Shown: positions 18,715-27,851, counted from the stretch's first letter. The stretch: 64,000 bases of DNA from Hydrogenophilales bacterium 16-64-46 (GCA_002281775.1 NCGY01000003.1:261182-325181); one strand, 5' to 3'. Notes: a model not told the origin generated them from the letters alone. A program made the numbers and translations.

Positions 18715-19923
18715 ATGCTCAGTGCGCTGCTGATCGGGGAGGTCAAACACCGGCTCGCGGCCAGCGGCCTGCCGCTGGCGGTGGAGCTGTGGAACGGCGA
18801 CATTTTTGGTGCGCCCCGTGAAAGCGCGCAGGTCGTCATGCGCATCAATAGCCCGGCTGTGCTCAAGTCATTGAGCAAACCCGGTCTGGGCGTGCTGGCC
18901 CGGGCCTACGTGCAGGGCGGGCTCGATCTGGACGGCGATATCCAGGACATCCTCGCCCTGGGCAACCAGCTCTGCGACGCCGACCGCTGCCAGCCGCGCA
19001 AGGGCGACGCCGCCTGGAAATGGTGGCGGCATACCCGTAGCCGCGACCGCAGGAACATCCAGTACCACTACGACGTTTCCAACGACTTTTACGGCCTGTG
19101 GCTCGACGCCGAACGCGCGTATTCCTGCGCCTACTTCCGCGATGCCGGCATGAGCCTCGACGACGCGCAGATCGCCAAGTTCGACCACATCTGCCGCAAG
19201 CTGGCGCTTGAGCCCGGCGACCGTTTTCTGGACATAGGCTGCGGCTGGGGCGGCCTCATCCGCCACGCCGTGCGCCACTATGGCGTAGAAGCCGTGGGCA
19301 TCACCCTGTCTGACGACCAGCACGCCTACGCCACCGAGCGGGCACGCGAACTCGATCTGGCCGACCGCATCGAAGTGCGCCGCATGGACTACCGCGACGT
19401 GCCGGAAACCGGCGGTTACGACAAGATCGCCAGCGTCGGCATGTTCGAACACGTCGGGCGCGGCAACCTCGGTGCCTACTTCAGCAAGATCCACAGCCTG
19501 CTCAAACCCGGCGGGCTGGTGCTCAACCACGGCATCACCTCTGCCGCCGTCGGGTCGCAGGGCCTGGGCGGCGGCATTGCCGAATTTGTCGACGAATACG
19601 TGTTCCCGGGCGGCGAACTCGTCCACGTCTCCGACGTGCTGGAGGCCGCCGGCCAGGCAGGACTGGAATGCCTGGACGGTGAAAACCTGCGACCCCATTA
19701 CGCCACCACCCTGTGGCATTGGGTGCGTCGTCTCGAAGCCCAGGCCAGCCGCGCCATCGAACTTATCGGCCAAGAAAAATACCGCATCTGGCGCATCTAC
19801 ATGGCCGGCTCTGCCCACGCCTTCGACCGGGGCTGGCTGGAACTGTGGCAAGTGTTGGCCGGCAAGGCCGTTGACGCCGCGCAGCCCAACTATCCGTTCC
19901 GGCGGGATTACATGTATCGGTGA
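18715..19923 (+). CDS. cfa: cyclopropane-fatty-acyl-phospholipid synthase
   Basis: Adds a methylene from S-adenosylmethionine across double bonds of membrane phospholipid acyl chains. The 402 residues show an N-terminal lipid-binding region, QYHYDVSNDFYGLWLD and YSCAYFRD, the SAM-binding loop FLDIGCGWGGL, and the active-site stretch MFEHVGRGNLGAYF with HGIT. These are standard Cfa features and the length is normal. It starts 6 bases after the DUF3501 stop and may belong to the same transcript, linking membrane modification to the stress operon. Confidence 0.93.
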   Translation: MLSALLIGEVKHRLAASGLPLAVELWNGDIFGAPRESAQVVMRINSPAVLKSLSKPGLGVLARAYVQGGLDLDGDIQDILALGNQLCDADRCQPRKGDAAWKWWRHTRSRDRRNIQYHYDVSNDFYGLWLDAERAYSCAYFRDAGMSLDDAQIAKFDHICRKLALEPGDRFLDIGCGWGGLIRHAVRHYGVEAVGITLSDDQHAYATERARELDLADRIEVRRMDYRDVPETGGYDKIASVGMFEHVGRGNLGAYFSKIHSLLKPGGLVLNHGITSAAVGSQGLGGGIAEFVDEYVFPGGELVHVSDVLEAAGQAGLECLDGENLRPHYATTLWHWVRRLEAQASRAIELIGQEKYRIWRIYMAGSAHAFDRGWLELWQVLAGKAVDAAQPNYPFRRDYMYR

Positions 19924-19925
19924 GG

Positions 19926-19955
19926 GGGGCAGGGCGCGTGTGCGCCCGGCTGCCC
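19926..19955 (+). terminator. GC-rich hairpin after cfa
   Basis: GGGCGC (19932-19937) pairs with GCGCCC (19942-19947) around GTGT, and flanking GGGCAG and CTGCCC extend the stem after a small bulge. No T-run follows. Probably the end of the cfa transcript. Confidence 0.45.
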
Positions 19956-20437
19956 GCTTTGACGCCGCCAATTGCTCGTTCGGCCTGTTCTTTCTGCCCG
20001 ACATGGCCAGCCAGCTGCTGCACATCGTCAGCAAGGTCAAACCCGGTGGCCAGATCGTCGCCTGCTCGTTCTACCAGGGCGCGTTCGAACCCCTCGTCGA
20101 TCTTTTTCTGCAACGCATCCAGCGCTACGGCGTCAACCCGCCCGAATTCACCTGGTGCCAGCTCTACCTCGAAACCCACTACCACGCCCTCTACGCCCGC
20201 GTCGGCCTCACCGATGTGCGCACCCACCGCCACGACGTCGGCACTCGGTTCGACGATGCCGAAGCCTGGTGGCGCGTCATCTGGTACGCCGGTTTCAGAG
20301 GCCTGGTCGCGCAGCTGGGCGAGGCCGAACTCGCCCGCTTCAAACAGGAACACCTCGCCGAAATCGGCACCCTGCACAACGGGCAGGGCATCCCGTTCAG
20401 CGTCGCCGCCCTGTTTGCCAGCGGGCGCGTGGCTTGA
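19950..20437 (+). pseudogene. 5'-truncated SAM methyltransferase fragment
   Basis: An open frame of about 160 codons reads as the C-terminal two thirds of a class I methyltransferase. It has FDAANCSFGLFFLPDM (post-motif region), KVKPGGQIVACSFY, and a tail with EAWWRVIWYAGFRGLV and QGIPFSVAALFASG. The SAM-binding N-terminus (a GxGxG loop) is missing and no start codon with a ribosome site is present; the frame simply emerges from the hairpin after cfa. It looks like a gene cut by a rearrangement at the left border of the restriction island. Confidence 0.7.
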
Positions 20438-20533
20438 TCGCGGCCATGAAATGATCGGGGCAGGCCGGACGAAACGCCGCTGGCTTGTGCGAAGATTCGA
20501 TAGGTAACAAATACAGGGATGAGGAGCCCTTGG

Positions 20534-20545
20534 GTGTAAATACAC
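20534..20545. promoter_or_regulatory. short palindrome just before hsdR
   Basis: GTGTA (20534-20538) and TACAC (20541-20545) around AA, 7 bases upstream of the hsdR start codon, where a ribosome-binding site would be expected but none is seen. It could be an operator for a regulator of the restriction operon; it may also be chance. Confidence 0.25.
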
Positions 20546-20552
20546 ACAATAA

Positions 20553-23003
20553 ATGAACAAGAAATCGTTCAGCGAAGACGACATCAGCGCCAAGTACATC
20601 ACGCCAGCCGTCATCAAGGCCGGCTGGGATGAAGCCACGCAGATTCGTCGCCAGGTGTACTTCACCAAGGGCCGCATCATCGTGCGCGGCAAGCTGGTTA
20701 CGCGCGGCAAGGCCAAGCGCGCCGACTACGTCCTGTACTACCAGCACTTCCCCATCGCACTGATCGAGGCCAAGGACAACGCCCACGCGGTAGGCGACGG
20801 CATGCAGCAGGCGCTCGAATACGCCCATACGCTCGATATCCCTTTCGTTTTCTCCAGCAATGGCGATGGTTTCGTCTTTCACGACCGCACCGGTCAGAGC
20901 GAACAACTCGAAACCACGCTTGCAATGGAAGCCTTCCCCAGCCCGGAAACACTCTGGGCGCAATATCGCACCTACAAGGAGCTAGCGCCTGCGCAGGAGA
21001 AGGTCGTCCTGCAGCCGTATTACGACGACGGCAGCGACAAGGAGCCGCGCTACTACCAGCGCAACGCCATCAATGCCACGGTGGAAGCCATCGCCAAGGG
21101 GCAGAACCGCATCCTGCTGGTGATGGCTACCGGCACCGGCAAAACCTACACCGCATTCCAGATCATCTGGCGGCTGTGGAAGGGTGGGCAGAAGAAGCGC
21201 ATCCTGTATCTGGCCGACCGCAACGTGCTCATCGACCAGACCATGGTCAACGACTTCCGCCCCTTCGGCGCGGCCATGGCCAAGCTCAGCACTGGTACCA
21301 AAACCATCGAGCGCGCAGACGGCACCAGCACCGAGCTGCCGACAGCCATCGACAAGCACCGCCGCATTGATACGGCCTACGAAATCTATCTCGGGCTGTA
21401 CCAAGCCATCACCGGCCCCGAAGAGAAACAAAAGCTGTTCCGCGAATTCTCGCCCGGCTTCTTCGACCTCATCGTCATCGACGAATGCCACCGTGGCAGC
21501 GCCTCTGCCGATTCGGCTTGGCGCGAAATCCTCGAATACTTTTCCGGCGCGACACAGATCGGCCTGACTGCCACACCCAAGGAAACCGAATACGCCTCCA
21601 ACATCGATTACTTTGGCACGCCGGTTTACACCTATTCGCTCAAGCAGGGCATTCACGACGGCTTTCTTGCACCCTACAAGGTCATCAAGGTGCATCTGGA
21701 TGTCGATGTCGAAGGCTACCGGCCTGAGAACGGCGCGGTGGACGAGCAGGGCAACGAGATCGAGGACCGCATCTACAACCAGAAAGACTTCGACCGCGTG
21801 CTGGTCATCGACGAGCGCACCCGGCGCGTCGCCAAGTGGGTGTCGGACTACCTCAAGCAAAGTGGCGACCGCTTCCAGAAAACCATCGTCTTCTGCGTGG
21901 ACACCGAACACGCCGCCCGCATGCGCCAGGCGCTCATCAACGAAAACGCCGACCTCGCCCAGAAAAACAGCCGCTACGTCATGCGCATCACCGGCGACGA
22001 TACCGACGGACAGGCTCAGCTCGGCAACTTCATCGATCCGGAATCCCCTTATCCCGTCATCGTCACCACCTCGCGCCTGCTCTCAACCGGTGTCGATGCG
22101 CAAACCTGCCGCCTCATCGTGCTGGATCGCGCCGTGGGTTCCATGACCGAGTTCAAGCAGATCGTCGGGCGCGGCACGCGGGTGCACGAAGACACGAAAA
22201 AGTATTACTTCACCCTGGTCGACTTCCGCAAAGCCACCAATCACTTTGCCGATCCCGATTTCGATGGTGACCCGGTGCAGATTTACGAACCGGGCGAAGC
22301 TGATTCCGTCACGCCGCCCGACGACCTGCCTCCGTCAGTTGATGCCGAAGACCCGATCCCGGCCGAGCCTGGCGAAGACGAAACCGTCATCGACCGGCCG
22401 GACATCACCCTGCCGCTCGTCGCTGAAGAGCCGCGCGGCAAGTACTACATCAAGGGCCAACCAGTAAGGGTGCTCACCGAGCGCATCGAATACCTCGACG
22501 AAAACGGCAAGCTCGTCACCGAATCGCTGCGCGACTACTCGCGCCGCGCCATTCGCAGCCACTACGCCAGTCTCGACCAGTTTCTCGCCCGCTGGAAATC
22601 CGCCGAGCGCAAGGAAGCCGTCATCGAGGAACTGGCCGAAGAGGGCCTGTTGCTCGACCCGCTGCTGGAAGAGGTCGGCAAGGACCTCGACCCCTTCGAC
22701 CTCATCTGCCACATCGCCTTTGACCAGCCGACGCTTACCCGCCGCGAACGCGCCAACAACGTGAAGAAGCGCGACGTGTTCACGAAGTACGGCCCGCAAG
22801 CCCGCACCGTGCTCGAAGCGCTGCTCGCCAAATACCAGGACGAAGGCATCGTCAGCGGGCTGGATAATGTCCATATCCTCGAAATCCCGCCCTTCAACGA
22901 AATGGGCACCCCCTTTCAACTCATCAAGCAATTCGGCACCAAAGCCAATTTCGAGAACGCCGTTCACGAACTGCAAGCCGCGCTGTATCAGGAAACCGCT
23001 TAA
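20553..23003 (+). CDS. hsdR: type I restriction enzyme R subunit, EcoEI-like
   Basis: Motor and nuclease subunit of a type I restriction-modification complex; it translocates unmethylated DNA and cuts it. The N-terminal nuclease shows D58 and E72-A-K74 (LIEAK) of the PD-(D/E)xK fold. The SF2 motor has Walker A MATGTGKT (191-198), motif II DECH (310-313), TATPKE, and the QIVGRGTR motif VI. The C-terminal third (after about residue 580, acidic linker EDPIPAEPGEDETVIDR) matches the EcoEI-type R C-domain. At 816 residues it is compact, as in this subgroup. No ribosome-binding site is evident before the ATG. First gene of a five-gene operon. Confidence 0.93.
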   Translation: MNKKSFSEDDISAKYITPAVIKAGWDEATQIRRQVYFTKGRIIVRGKLVTRGKAKRADYVLYYQHFPIALIEAKDNAHAVGDGMQQALEYAHTLDIPFVFSSNGDGFVFHDRTGQSEQLETTLAMEAFPSPETLWAQYRTYKELAPAQEKVVLQPYYDDGSDKEPRYYQRNAINATVEAIAKGQNRILLVMATGTGKTYTAFQIIWRLWKGGQKKRILYLADRNVLIDQTMVNDFRPFGAAMAKLSTGTKTIERADGTSTELPTAIDKHRRIDTAYEIYLGLYQAITGPEEKQKLFREFSPGFFDLIVIDECHRGSASADSAWREILEYFSGATQIGLTATPKETEYASNIDYFGTPVYTYSLKQGIHDGFLAPYKVIKVHLDVDVEGYRPENGAVDEQGNEIEDRIYNQKDFDRVLVIDERTRRVAKWVSDYLKQSGDRFQKTIVFCVDTEHAARMRQALINENADLAQKNSRYVMRITGDDTDGQAQLGNFIDPESPYPVIVTTSRLLSTGVDAQTCRLIVLDRAVGSMTEFKQIVGRGTRVHEDTKKYYFTLVDFRKATNHFADPDFDGDPVQIYEPGEADSVTPPDDLPPSVDAEDPIPAEPGEDETVIDRPDITLPLVAEEPRGKYYIKGQPVRVLTERIEYLDENGKLVTESLRDYSRRAIRSHYASLDQFLARWKSAERKEAVIEELAEEGLLLDPLLEEVGKDLDPFDLICHIAFDQPTLTRRERANNVKKRDVFTKYGPQARTVLEALLAKYQDEGIVSGLDNVHILEIPPFNEMGTPFQLIKQFGTKANFENAVHELQAALYQETA

Positions 23004-23006
23004 CCC

Positions 23007-24464
23007 ATGTCAGCAAGAAATATCGTCAAGTCCATCCAGGACATCATGCGCCAGGATGTCGGCGTCGATGGCGATGCACAGCGCCTCTCCCAACTGTGCT
23101 GGATGTTTTTCCTCAAGATCATCGACGACCAGGACCAGCAGCTGGCCGTGATGCAGGACAACTACCGCTCGCCGATTCCGGAGAAATTCCAGTGGCGCAC
23201 CTGGGCGGCCGATCCCGAAGGCATCACCGGCGATGCGCTGATGACCTTCATCAACACCGAGCTCTTCCCCGCGCTCAAGGAACTGCCCGCCACCGGCAAA
23301 AACGCCAACCGCGTCCGCGTGGTGCGGAGCGTGTTCGAGGACGCCTACAACTACATGAAGTCCGGCCAGCTGATGCGGCAGGTGGTCAACAAGATCAGCG
23401 GCGTGGATTTCAACGATCTGGCCGAGCGCAAGCACTTCGGCGACATCTACGAGCAACTGCTCAACGATCTGCAAAGCGCCGGCAACGCGGGCGAGTACTA
23501 CACCCCGCGCGCCATCACCGCGTTCATGGTCGACCGCATCGATCCCAAACCCGGCGAAATCCTGTTCGACCCAAGCTGTGGCACCGGCGGCTTCCTCACT
23601 TGTTCCATCCGCCACATGCGCGACCGCTATGTGAAAAAGGTGGAAGACGAACAGGCGCTGCAATCCGGCCTGCGCGCCGTGGAAAAGAAGCAGCTGCCGC
23701 ACATGTTGTGCGTCACCAATATGCTGCTGCATGGCATCGAAGACCCCAGCTTTGTGCGCCACGACAACACCCTGGCGCGGCCCTACATCAGCTACGTCGC
23801 AGCCGACCGGGTCGACATCATCCTCACCAACCCGCCCTTTGGCGGGCGTGAGGAAGACGGCATCGAATCCAACTTCCCCGCCCACTTCCGCACCAAGGAA
23901 ACCGCCGACCTCTTCCTCGCGCTCTTTATCCGTCTGCTCAGGCCCGGCGGCCGTGCCGCCATCGTGTTGCCGGACGGCTCCCTGTTCGGCGAGGGCGTGA
24001 AAACCCGGCTCAAGGAACACCTGCTGCAGGAATGCAATCTGCACACTATCGTGCGCCTGCCCAACAGTGTGTTCAAACCCTACGCCAGCATCGGCACCAA
24101 CCTGTTGTTCTTCGAGAAAGGCGAGCCGACTCAGGATGTCTGGTTCTACGAGCATCAGGTGCCCGCTGGCCAGAAGGCCTACTCGATGACCCGGCCGATC
24201 AAGGTCGAGCACCTGAATGGCTGTGTCGACTGGTGGGGTGGGGAAGGGCGCGAGAACCGGCAGGAATCCGAACAGGCGTGGAAAGTCGGCATCGACGAAA
24301 TCAAGGCCCGTAACTTCAACCTTGACTTCAAGAACCCCCACACCGTCGCCGACGACCACGGCGATCCGCAGGAACTGTTGGCGCAACTGCAAGCCGCCGA
24401 GGCCCAGGCCGCCGCGCTGCGTGACCAATTGAAAGGCATCCTCGCCGAGGCGCTGCTGCGATGA
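23007..24464 (+). CDS. hsdM: type I restriction-modification DNA methyltransferase M subunit
   Basis: N6-adenine methyltransferase of the type I complex, needed for both host protection and restriction. The N-terminal HsdM domain (about 5-140) is followed by the catalytic domain with GEYYTPRAITAFMVD, SAM motif FDPSCGTGGFL and catalytic motif NPPFGG. A C-terminal helix (residues 450-485, coiled, Gln/Ala/Glu-rich) should pack on HsdS. The 485-residue length is normal. Lies 3 bases after hsdR and overlaps hsdS by 4. Confidence 0.95.
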   Translation: MSARNIVKSIQDIMRQDVGVDGDAQRLSQLCWMFFLKIIDDQDQQLAVMQDNYRSPIPEKFQWRTWAADPEGITGDALMTFINTELFPALKELPATGKNANRVRVVRSVFEDAYNYMKSGQLMRQVVNKISGVDFNDLAERKHFGDIYEQLLNDLQSAGNAGEYYTPRAITAFMVDRIDPKPGEILFDPSCGTGGFLTCSIRHMRDRYVKKVEDEQALQSGLRAVEKKQLPHMLCVTNMLLHGIEDPSFVRHDNTLARPYISYVAADRVDIILTNPPFGGREEDGIESNFPAHFRTKETADLFLALFIRLLRPGGRAAIVLPDGSLFGEGVKTRLKEHLLQECNLHTIVRLPNSVFKPYASIGTNLLFFEKGEPTQDVWFYEHQVPAGQKAYSMTRPIKVEHLNGCVDWWGGEGRENRQESEQAWKVGIDEIKARNFNLDFKNPHTVADDHGDPQELLAQLQAAEAQAAALRDQLKGILAEALLR

Positions 24465-26098
24465 ATCCGGCGCAACTGCTGGAACACTTCGACCGCATCA
24501 GCGAAGCGCCGGACGCGGTGGCACGGCTGCGTCGGTTCATTCTCGATCTGGCGGTGTGCGGCAAGTTGCTGGAACACTCTGCCAATTGGTACGAAATAAC
24601 ACTTGGTGAAATTGGCGAATGGGGGAGTGGTGGCACACCTAGCAAAAGCCACACGGAATACTACGGCGGTGATATTCCTTGGCTTGTAATTGGCGATTTG
24701 AATGAAGGGCTTATCACCTGCGCTGAGACATATATCACTGAGATTGGTCTCAAAAACTCATCAGCAAAGATGGTTGAGCCGGGAACAGTCCTCATCGCTA
24801 TGTATGGGTCAATAGGCAAACTTGGGATAGCAGGTATTCGATGTGCGACCAATCAAGCTATCGCTTTCTGTGTCCCTGATTTAGCAAAAGTCAGTCGTGA
24901 GTTTTTGGTGGTCGTTCTTAAAAGTCTTCGTGAGGAATTGCTTGAAAAAGGCCATGGTGTAGCGCAGCAAAACATCAGTCAGAAAATCCTAAAGGCGCAC
25001 CCGGTAAAACTCCCGCCCCTCGCCGAACAACACCGCATCGTTGCCAAGGTCGATGAACTGATGGCGCTGTGCGACCAGTTGGAGGCGGCGAATAACGAGC
25101 GCGAGGCGCGGCGCGACCGGCTGGTGGCGGCCAGCCTGCACCGCATCGGCACCGCCCCCGCCGCTGCAGACGAGGCCGCAACGGAAGCCCAAAGAGCCAC
25201 CCCCTTGCGCGATGCTGCCCGCTTTCACCTCGACCACCTCCCGCGCCTCACCACCCGCCCCGAACACATCAAGCAACTGCGCCAAACCATCCTCAACCTC
25301 GCCGTCCGCGGCCGCCTCGTTCCCCAAGACCCCAGCGACGAACCGGCAGGGGAACTGCTCGCGCGAAAAGCGTGCCTCCCTAGCGGGTACAAACGCCGGA
25401 GGAAGATTCTCAAAGAAATATCAGTTGACGCACCCGTGAGTCTGTTTCCGGCTATTCCATTGACTTGGAAGTACGCAGATATCCAGTCTCTCTACGATCT
25501 AAACGTGATCATTGACTACGCTGATGGTAACCACGGTGCCCTATATCCGCGCAGCAATGAATTTGGAGACGACGGTGTTACTTTTGTCACCGCGAAGGAC
25601 TTGATTGATGGTCGCGTAATATGGAAATCCTGTGCAAAACTTAATGAAGAGCGTGCCAATCAGCTTCCAAAGGGCTGGGCGCAGGGTGGCGACGTACTAC
25701 TCACCCATAACGCTACTGTTGGTCGAGTTGCGCGCATTGAGGCCAATGTCGGTCGGTTCTTACTTGGCACTTCAGTCACTTTTTACCGGCTGAACCGAAC
25801 GGTCCTTGAGTCCGACTTCTTTTACTACTTGCTCAAAAGTTCCATGTGGCAGGGCCAACTCGAAGCAATCATGGCTCAGACCACCCGTAATCAGGTGAGC
25901 ATTCAAAAGCAAGCATTCTTTCGCGTTGTCGTTCCACCCCTCGCCGAACAACACCGCATCGTCGCCAAGGTCGATGAGCTGATGGCTCTGTGCGACCAGC
26001 TCGAAGCCCAGCTTTCGACCTCCCAGACCGACAGCCGCCGCCTGCTCGAAGCTGTGCTGCACGAGGCGCTGGCCCCAGCCTTGGAGAAAGCCGCATGA
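24461..26098 (+). CDS. hsdS: type I restriction-modification specificity subunit
   Basis: Sequence-reading subunit with two target-recognition domains (about residues 42-180 and 330-490). These are separated and followed by conserved helical spacers. The spacer motif beginning PPLAEQHRIVAKVDEL occurs twice, at residues 185-209 and 492-516, the canonical repeat that positions the two DNA half-sites. Each recognition domain is visibly richer in A and T than the flanking spacers, as expected if domains are exchanged by recombination through the repeats. 545 residues. The stop overlaps the kinase gene by 4 bases. Confidence 0.93.
   Translation: MNPAQLLEHFDRISEAPDAVARLRRFILDLAVCGKLLEHSANWYEITLGEIGEWGSGGTPSKSHTEYYGGDIPWLVIGDLNEGLITCAETYITEIGLKNSSAKMVEPGTVLIAMYGSIGKLGIAGIRCATNQAIAFCVPDLAKVSREFLVVVLKSLREELLEKGHGVAQQNISQKILKAHPVKLPPLAEQHRIVAKVDELMALCDQLEAANNEREARRDRLVAASLHRIGTAPAAADEAATEAQRATPLRDAARFHLDHLPRLTTRPEHIKQLRQTILNLAVRGRLVPQDPSDEPAGELLARKACLPSGYKRRRKILKEISVDAPVSLFPAIPLTWKYADIQSLYDLNVIIDYADGNHGALYPRSNEFGDDGVTFVTAKDLIDGRVIWKSCAKLNEERANQLPKGWAQGGDVLLTHNATVGRVARIEANVGRFLLGTSVTFYRLNRTVLESDFFYYLLKSSMWQGQLEAIMAQTTRNQVSIQKQAFFRVVVPPLAEQHRIVAKVDELMALCDQLEAQLSTSQTDSRRLLEAVLHEALAPALEKAA
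25013..25087 (+). repeat. hsdS internal direct repeat, copy 1
   Basis: About 75 bases encoding the first central spacer of HsdS, near identical to 25934-26008 apart from scattered silent changes. Such repeats allow swapping of the recognition domain between them. Confidence 0.85.
25934..26008 (+). repeat. hsdS internal direct repeat, copy 2
   Basis: Second copy of the 75-base spacer repeat, separated from copy 1 by 846 bases that hold the second recognition domain. Confidence 0.85.
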
Positions 26099-26835
26099 GC
26101 CTGACTGTCGTCGAAGTGCTCGACCGTTCCGTGCAGGGCATCACGAAGCCTTATGTTTGCCGCTGCGATGATGGCGAGGTGTATTTCGTGAAAGGCCGAT
26201 CCGCGACGCGGCCGGGACTGATCGCCGAATGGCTGTGCGCCCGGCTGGCGTCACAGTTCGGTTTGCCGATTGCCCCCTATGCGATTGCGACCGTACCAAA
26301 CGAGTTGATCGAGGCCGACCTGACCGGCTGGCTGCGTGACCTGGGTGCCGGAGAGGTGTTTGCCTCGCAACGGGTCAATGCGGTTGAGTTGTCGGATGCA
26401 CATCGCGATCTGGTGCCGCAGGCACTGCGCCGGGATGTGGTCGCGTTCGACTGGTGGGTACGCAATGGCGACCGCAATATGACGGCGATGGGTGGAAACC
26501 CCAATCTGCTGTGGAATCCGGCGGATGGGGGTTCGCTGGTGGTGATCGACCACAATCTGGCCTTCGACCCGGCTTTTTCGGAGAAAGACTTTCTCAAGCT
26601 GCATGTATTTGCCGACGATATTCCGGCCATGTTCAGCGACTTTCTCGTCCGGGAGGCCTACACAGCCCGCTTTGCGGCAGCGCTCGGCATATGGACTGAA
26701 GCCTGCGATAATCTTCCCGAGTCTTGGGGGTTTGTCGATCCCGAACAAACCATTCCAGCTGGATTCTCGCTGGCTGAGGCCAAGGGTCTACTGGACCGGG
26801 CGCTTAACGATATTTTCTGGCAGTTGCCGACATGA
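26095..26835 (+). CDS. HipA-like kinase (HipA_2 type) in the restriction operon
   Basis: A 246-residue protein with the core of a HipA-fold serine/threonine kinase but without the N-terminal HipA subdomain (HipA itself is about 440). Visible are the ATP-binding lysine K33 (YFVKGRSATRPGLIAEWL), the catalytic loop FDWWVRNGDRNMTAMGGNPNLLW (D126, N135/N137) and the metal-binding D152 (VVIDHNLAFD). It is translationally coupled to hsdS (ATGA) and to the DUF3037 gene downstream. HipA-like/DUF3037 pairs occur elsewhere without known function. Here the coupling suggests an accessory signalling or toxin-type module for the restriction system; that role is inference. Confidence 0.8.
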   Translation: MSLTVVEVLDRSVQGITKPYVCRCDDGEVYFVKGRSATRPGLIAEWLCARLASQFGLPIAPYAIATVPNELIEADLTGWLRDLGAGEVFASQRVNAVELSDAHRDLVPQALRRDVVAFDWWVRNGDRNMTAMGGNPNLLWNPADGGSLVVIDHNLAFDPAFSEKDFLKLHVFADDIPAMFSDFLVREAYTARFAAALGIWTEACDNLPESWGFVDPEQTIPAGFSLAEAKGLLDRALNDIFWQLPT

Positions 26836-27665
26836 ATACCGCTTGCCATTACGCCATTGTTCGCTTTATGCCTTTCGTCGAGACGGGGGAGTTCGCCAAC
26901 GTCGGCGTGGTCATGTTCGCCCCCAATGCGCGCTACTTCGGCTTCAAGCTGCTGGGTAACCGCTATGCGCGGGTGACGAATTTCTTCGAGCAAATGGATG
27001 CCAAGGTTTTCCGGGCATCCATGGGAACTTTCCGCGAAGAGTTGCAGCGCATCGACGGCATGCTCAAGCAGATGGGCACCGACCGACGCTTGAAGACGCT
27101 GGATCGGGATGGGGCCGTGCGTTTGTGGGGCGAGATCATCAAACCCCGCGAAACCATGCTGCGCTTCAGCGAGTCGCGCGTGGTGCTGGCCGAAGAGCCC
27201 CGTGCCAAGATGCTGGCGCTGTTCGAATATTACGTTGAGCGTAATTTTGTAAACCGCGAGTATCAAGAGCAGGCTCTGGAGCGCGGGGTGCGCGGCTGGC
27301 TGCGCGACGCAAAACTGCTGAATCAGTTTCATGCTGGTCGTGTAGGCAACGATGAGTACCACGCGCAGTTTCCCTTCGTCGCCGGGCCAGACGACAGGCC
27401 GGAAAAGATCATCAAGCCGCTCAATCTGGATTACGCAGAAGCATCCAAGATTATCGACCATGGCGGTCAATGGGTTGTGCGGGTTAATGCGCTGAAAAAA
27501 CGCCACTTACTGCCGGAGAAGGTTCTGTTCGCGGTTAATGGTCCCGATGATTTCACCGCGCGTGGCAAGGCGCGTCGTGAAGTGGTGGATGAATTGGAAG
27601 ATGCGGGCGTGATTGTTGCGCCGTTCAATCAAACCCGAGTGGTTATCGATTTCGCGAAGCGATAA
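26832..27665 (+). CDS. DUF3037 family protein, partner of the HipA-like kinase
   Basis: A 277-residue soluble protein. The start (ACHYAIVRFMPFVETGEFANVGVVMFAP) is the DUF3037 signature, and GFKLLGNRYARVTNFF plus a C-terminal domain ending in APFNQTRVVIDF complete the usual layout. The biochemical role is unknown. It overlaps the kinase gene by 4 bases. The fixed pairing and stoichiometric coupling suggest that it is the kinase's substrate, inhibitor or adaptor. The operon ends here; a hairpin follows at 27687. Confidence 0.8.
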   Translation: MNTACHYAIVRFMPFVETGEFANVGVVMFAPNARYFGFKLLGNRYARVTNFFEQMDAKVFRASMGTFREELQRIDGMLKQMGTDRRLKTLDRDGAVRLWGEIIKPRETMLRFSESRVVLAEEPRAKMLALFEYYVERNFVNREYQEQALERGVRGWLRDAKLLNQFHAGRVGNDEYHAQFPFVAGPDDRPEKIIKPLNLDYAEASKIIDHGGQWVVRVNALKKRHLLPEKVLFAVNGPDDFTARGKARREVVDELEDAGVIVAPFNQTRVVIDFAKR

Positions 27666-27686
27666 CACAATCCTGTAATTCGCCGG

Positions 27687-27722
27687 TGATGTATTCACGA
27701 TTCGCGGGTAGCGAATACATCA
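27687..27722 (+). terminator. nested hairpins after the restriction operon
   Basis: TGATGTATTC (27687-27696) pairs with GAATACATCA (27713-27722). An alternative inner stem, ATTCGC (27700-27705) with GCGAAT (27711-27716), competes with it. An A/T-rich stretch follows but no clean T-run. Likely the end of the hsd transcript. Confidence 0.45.
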
Positions 27723-27851
27723 AAAACCAATTCTTTATCGCTGAATCTGCCGGGCCGTGCGCCACCGATGCCGGTCTTGCGGCGCGGTTGACACGGCTGT
27801 TGAACGCGCCTGTGCGAGCCGATGTGGCACACCGCTCCCACCGCCGGCACT

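Noticed and set aside
20461..20552. Promoter for hsdR (TTGTGC with TAACAA)
   Set aside because: Spacing is only 14 bases and both hexamers are weak; not reported as a feature.
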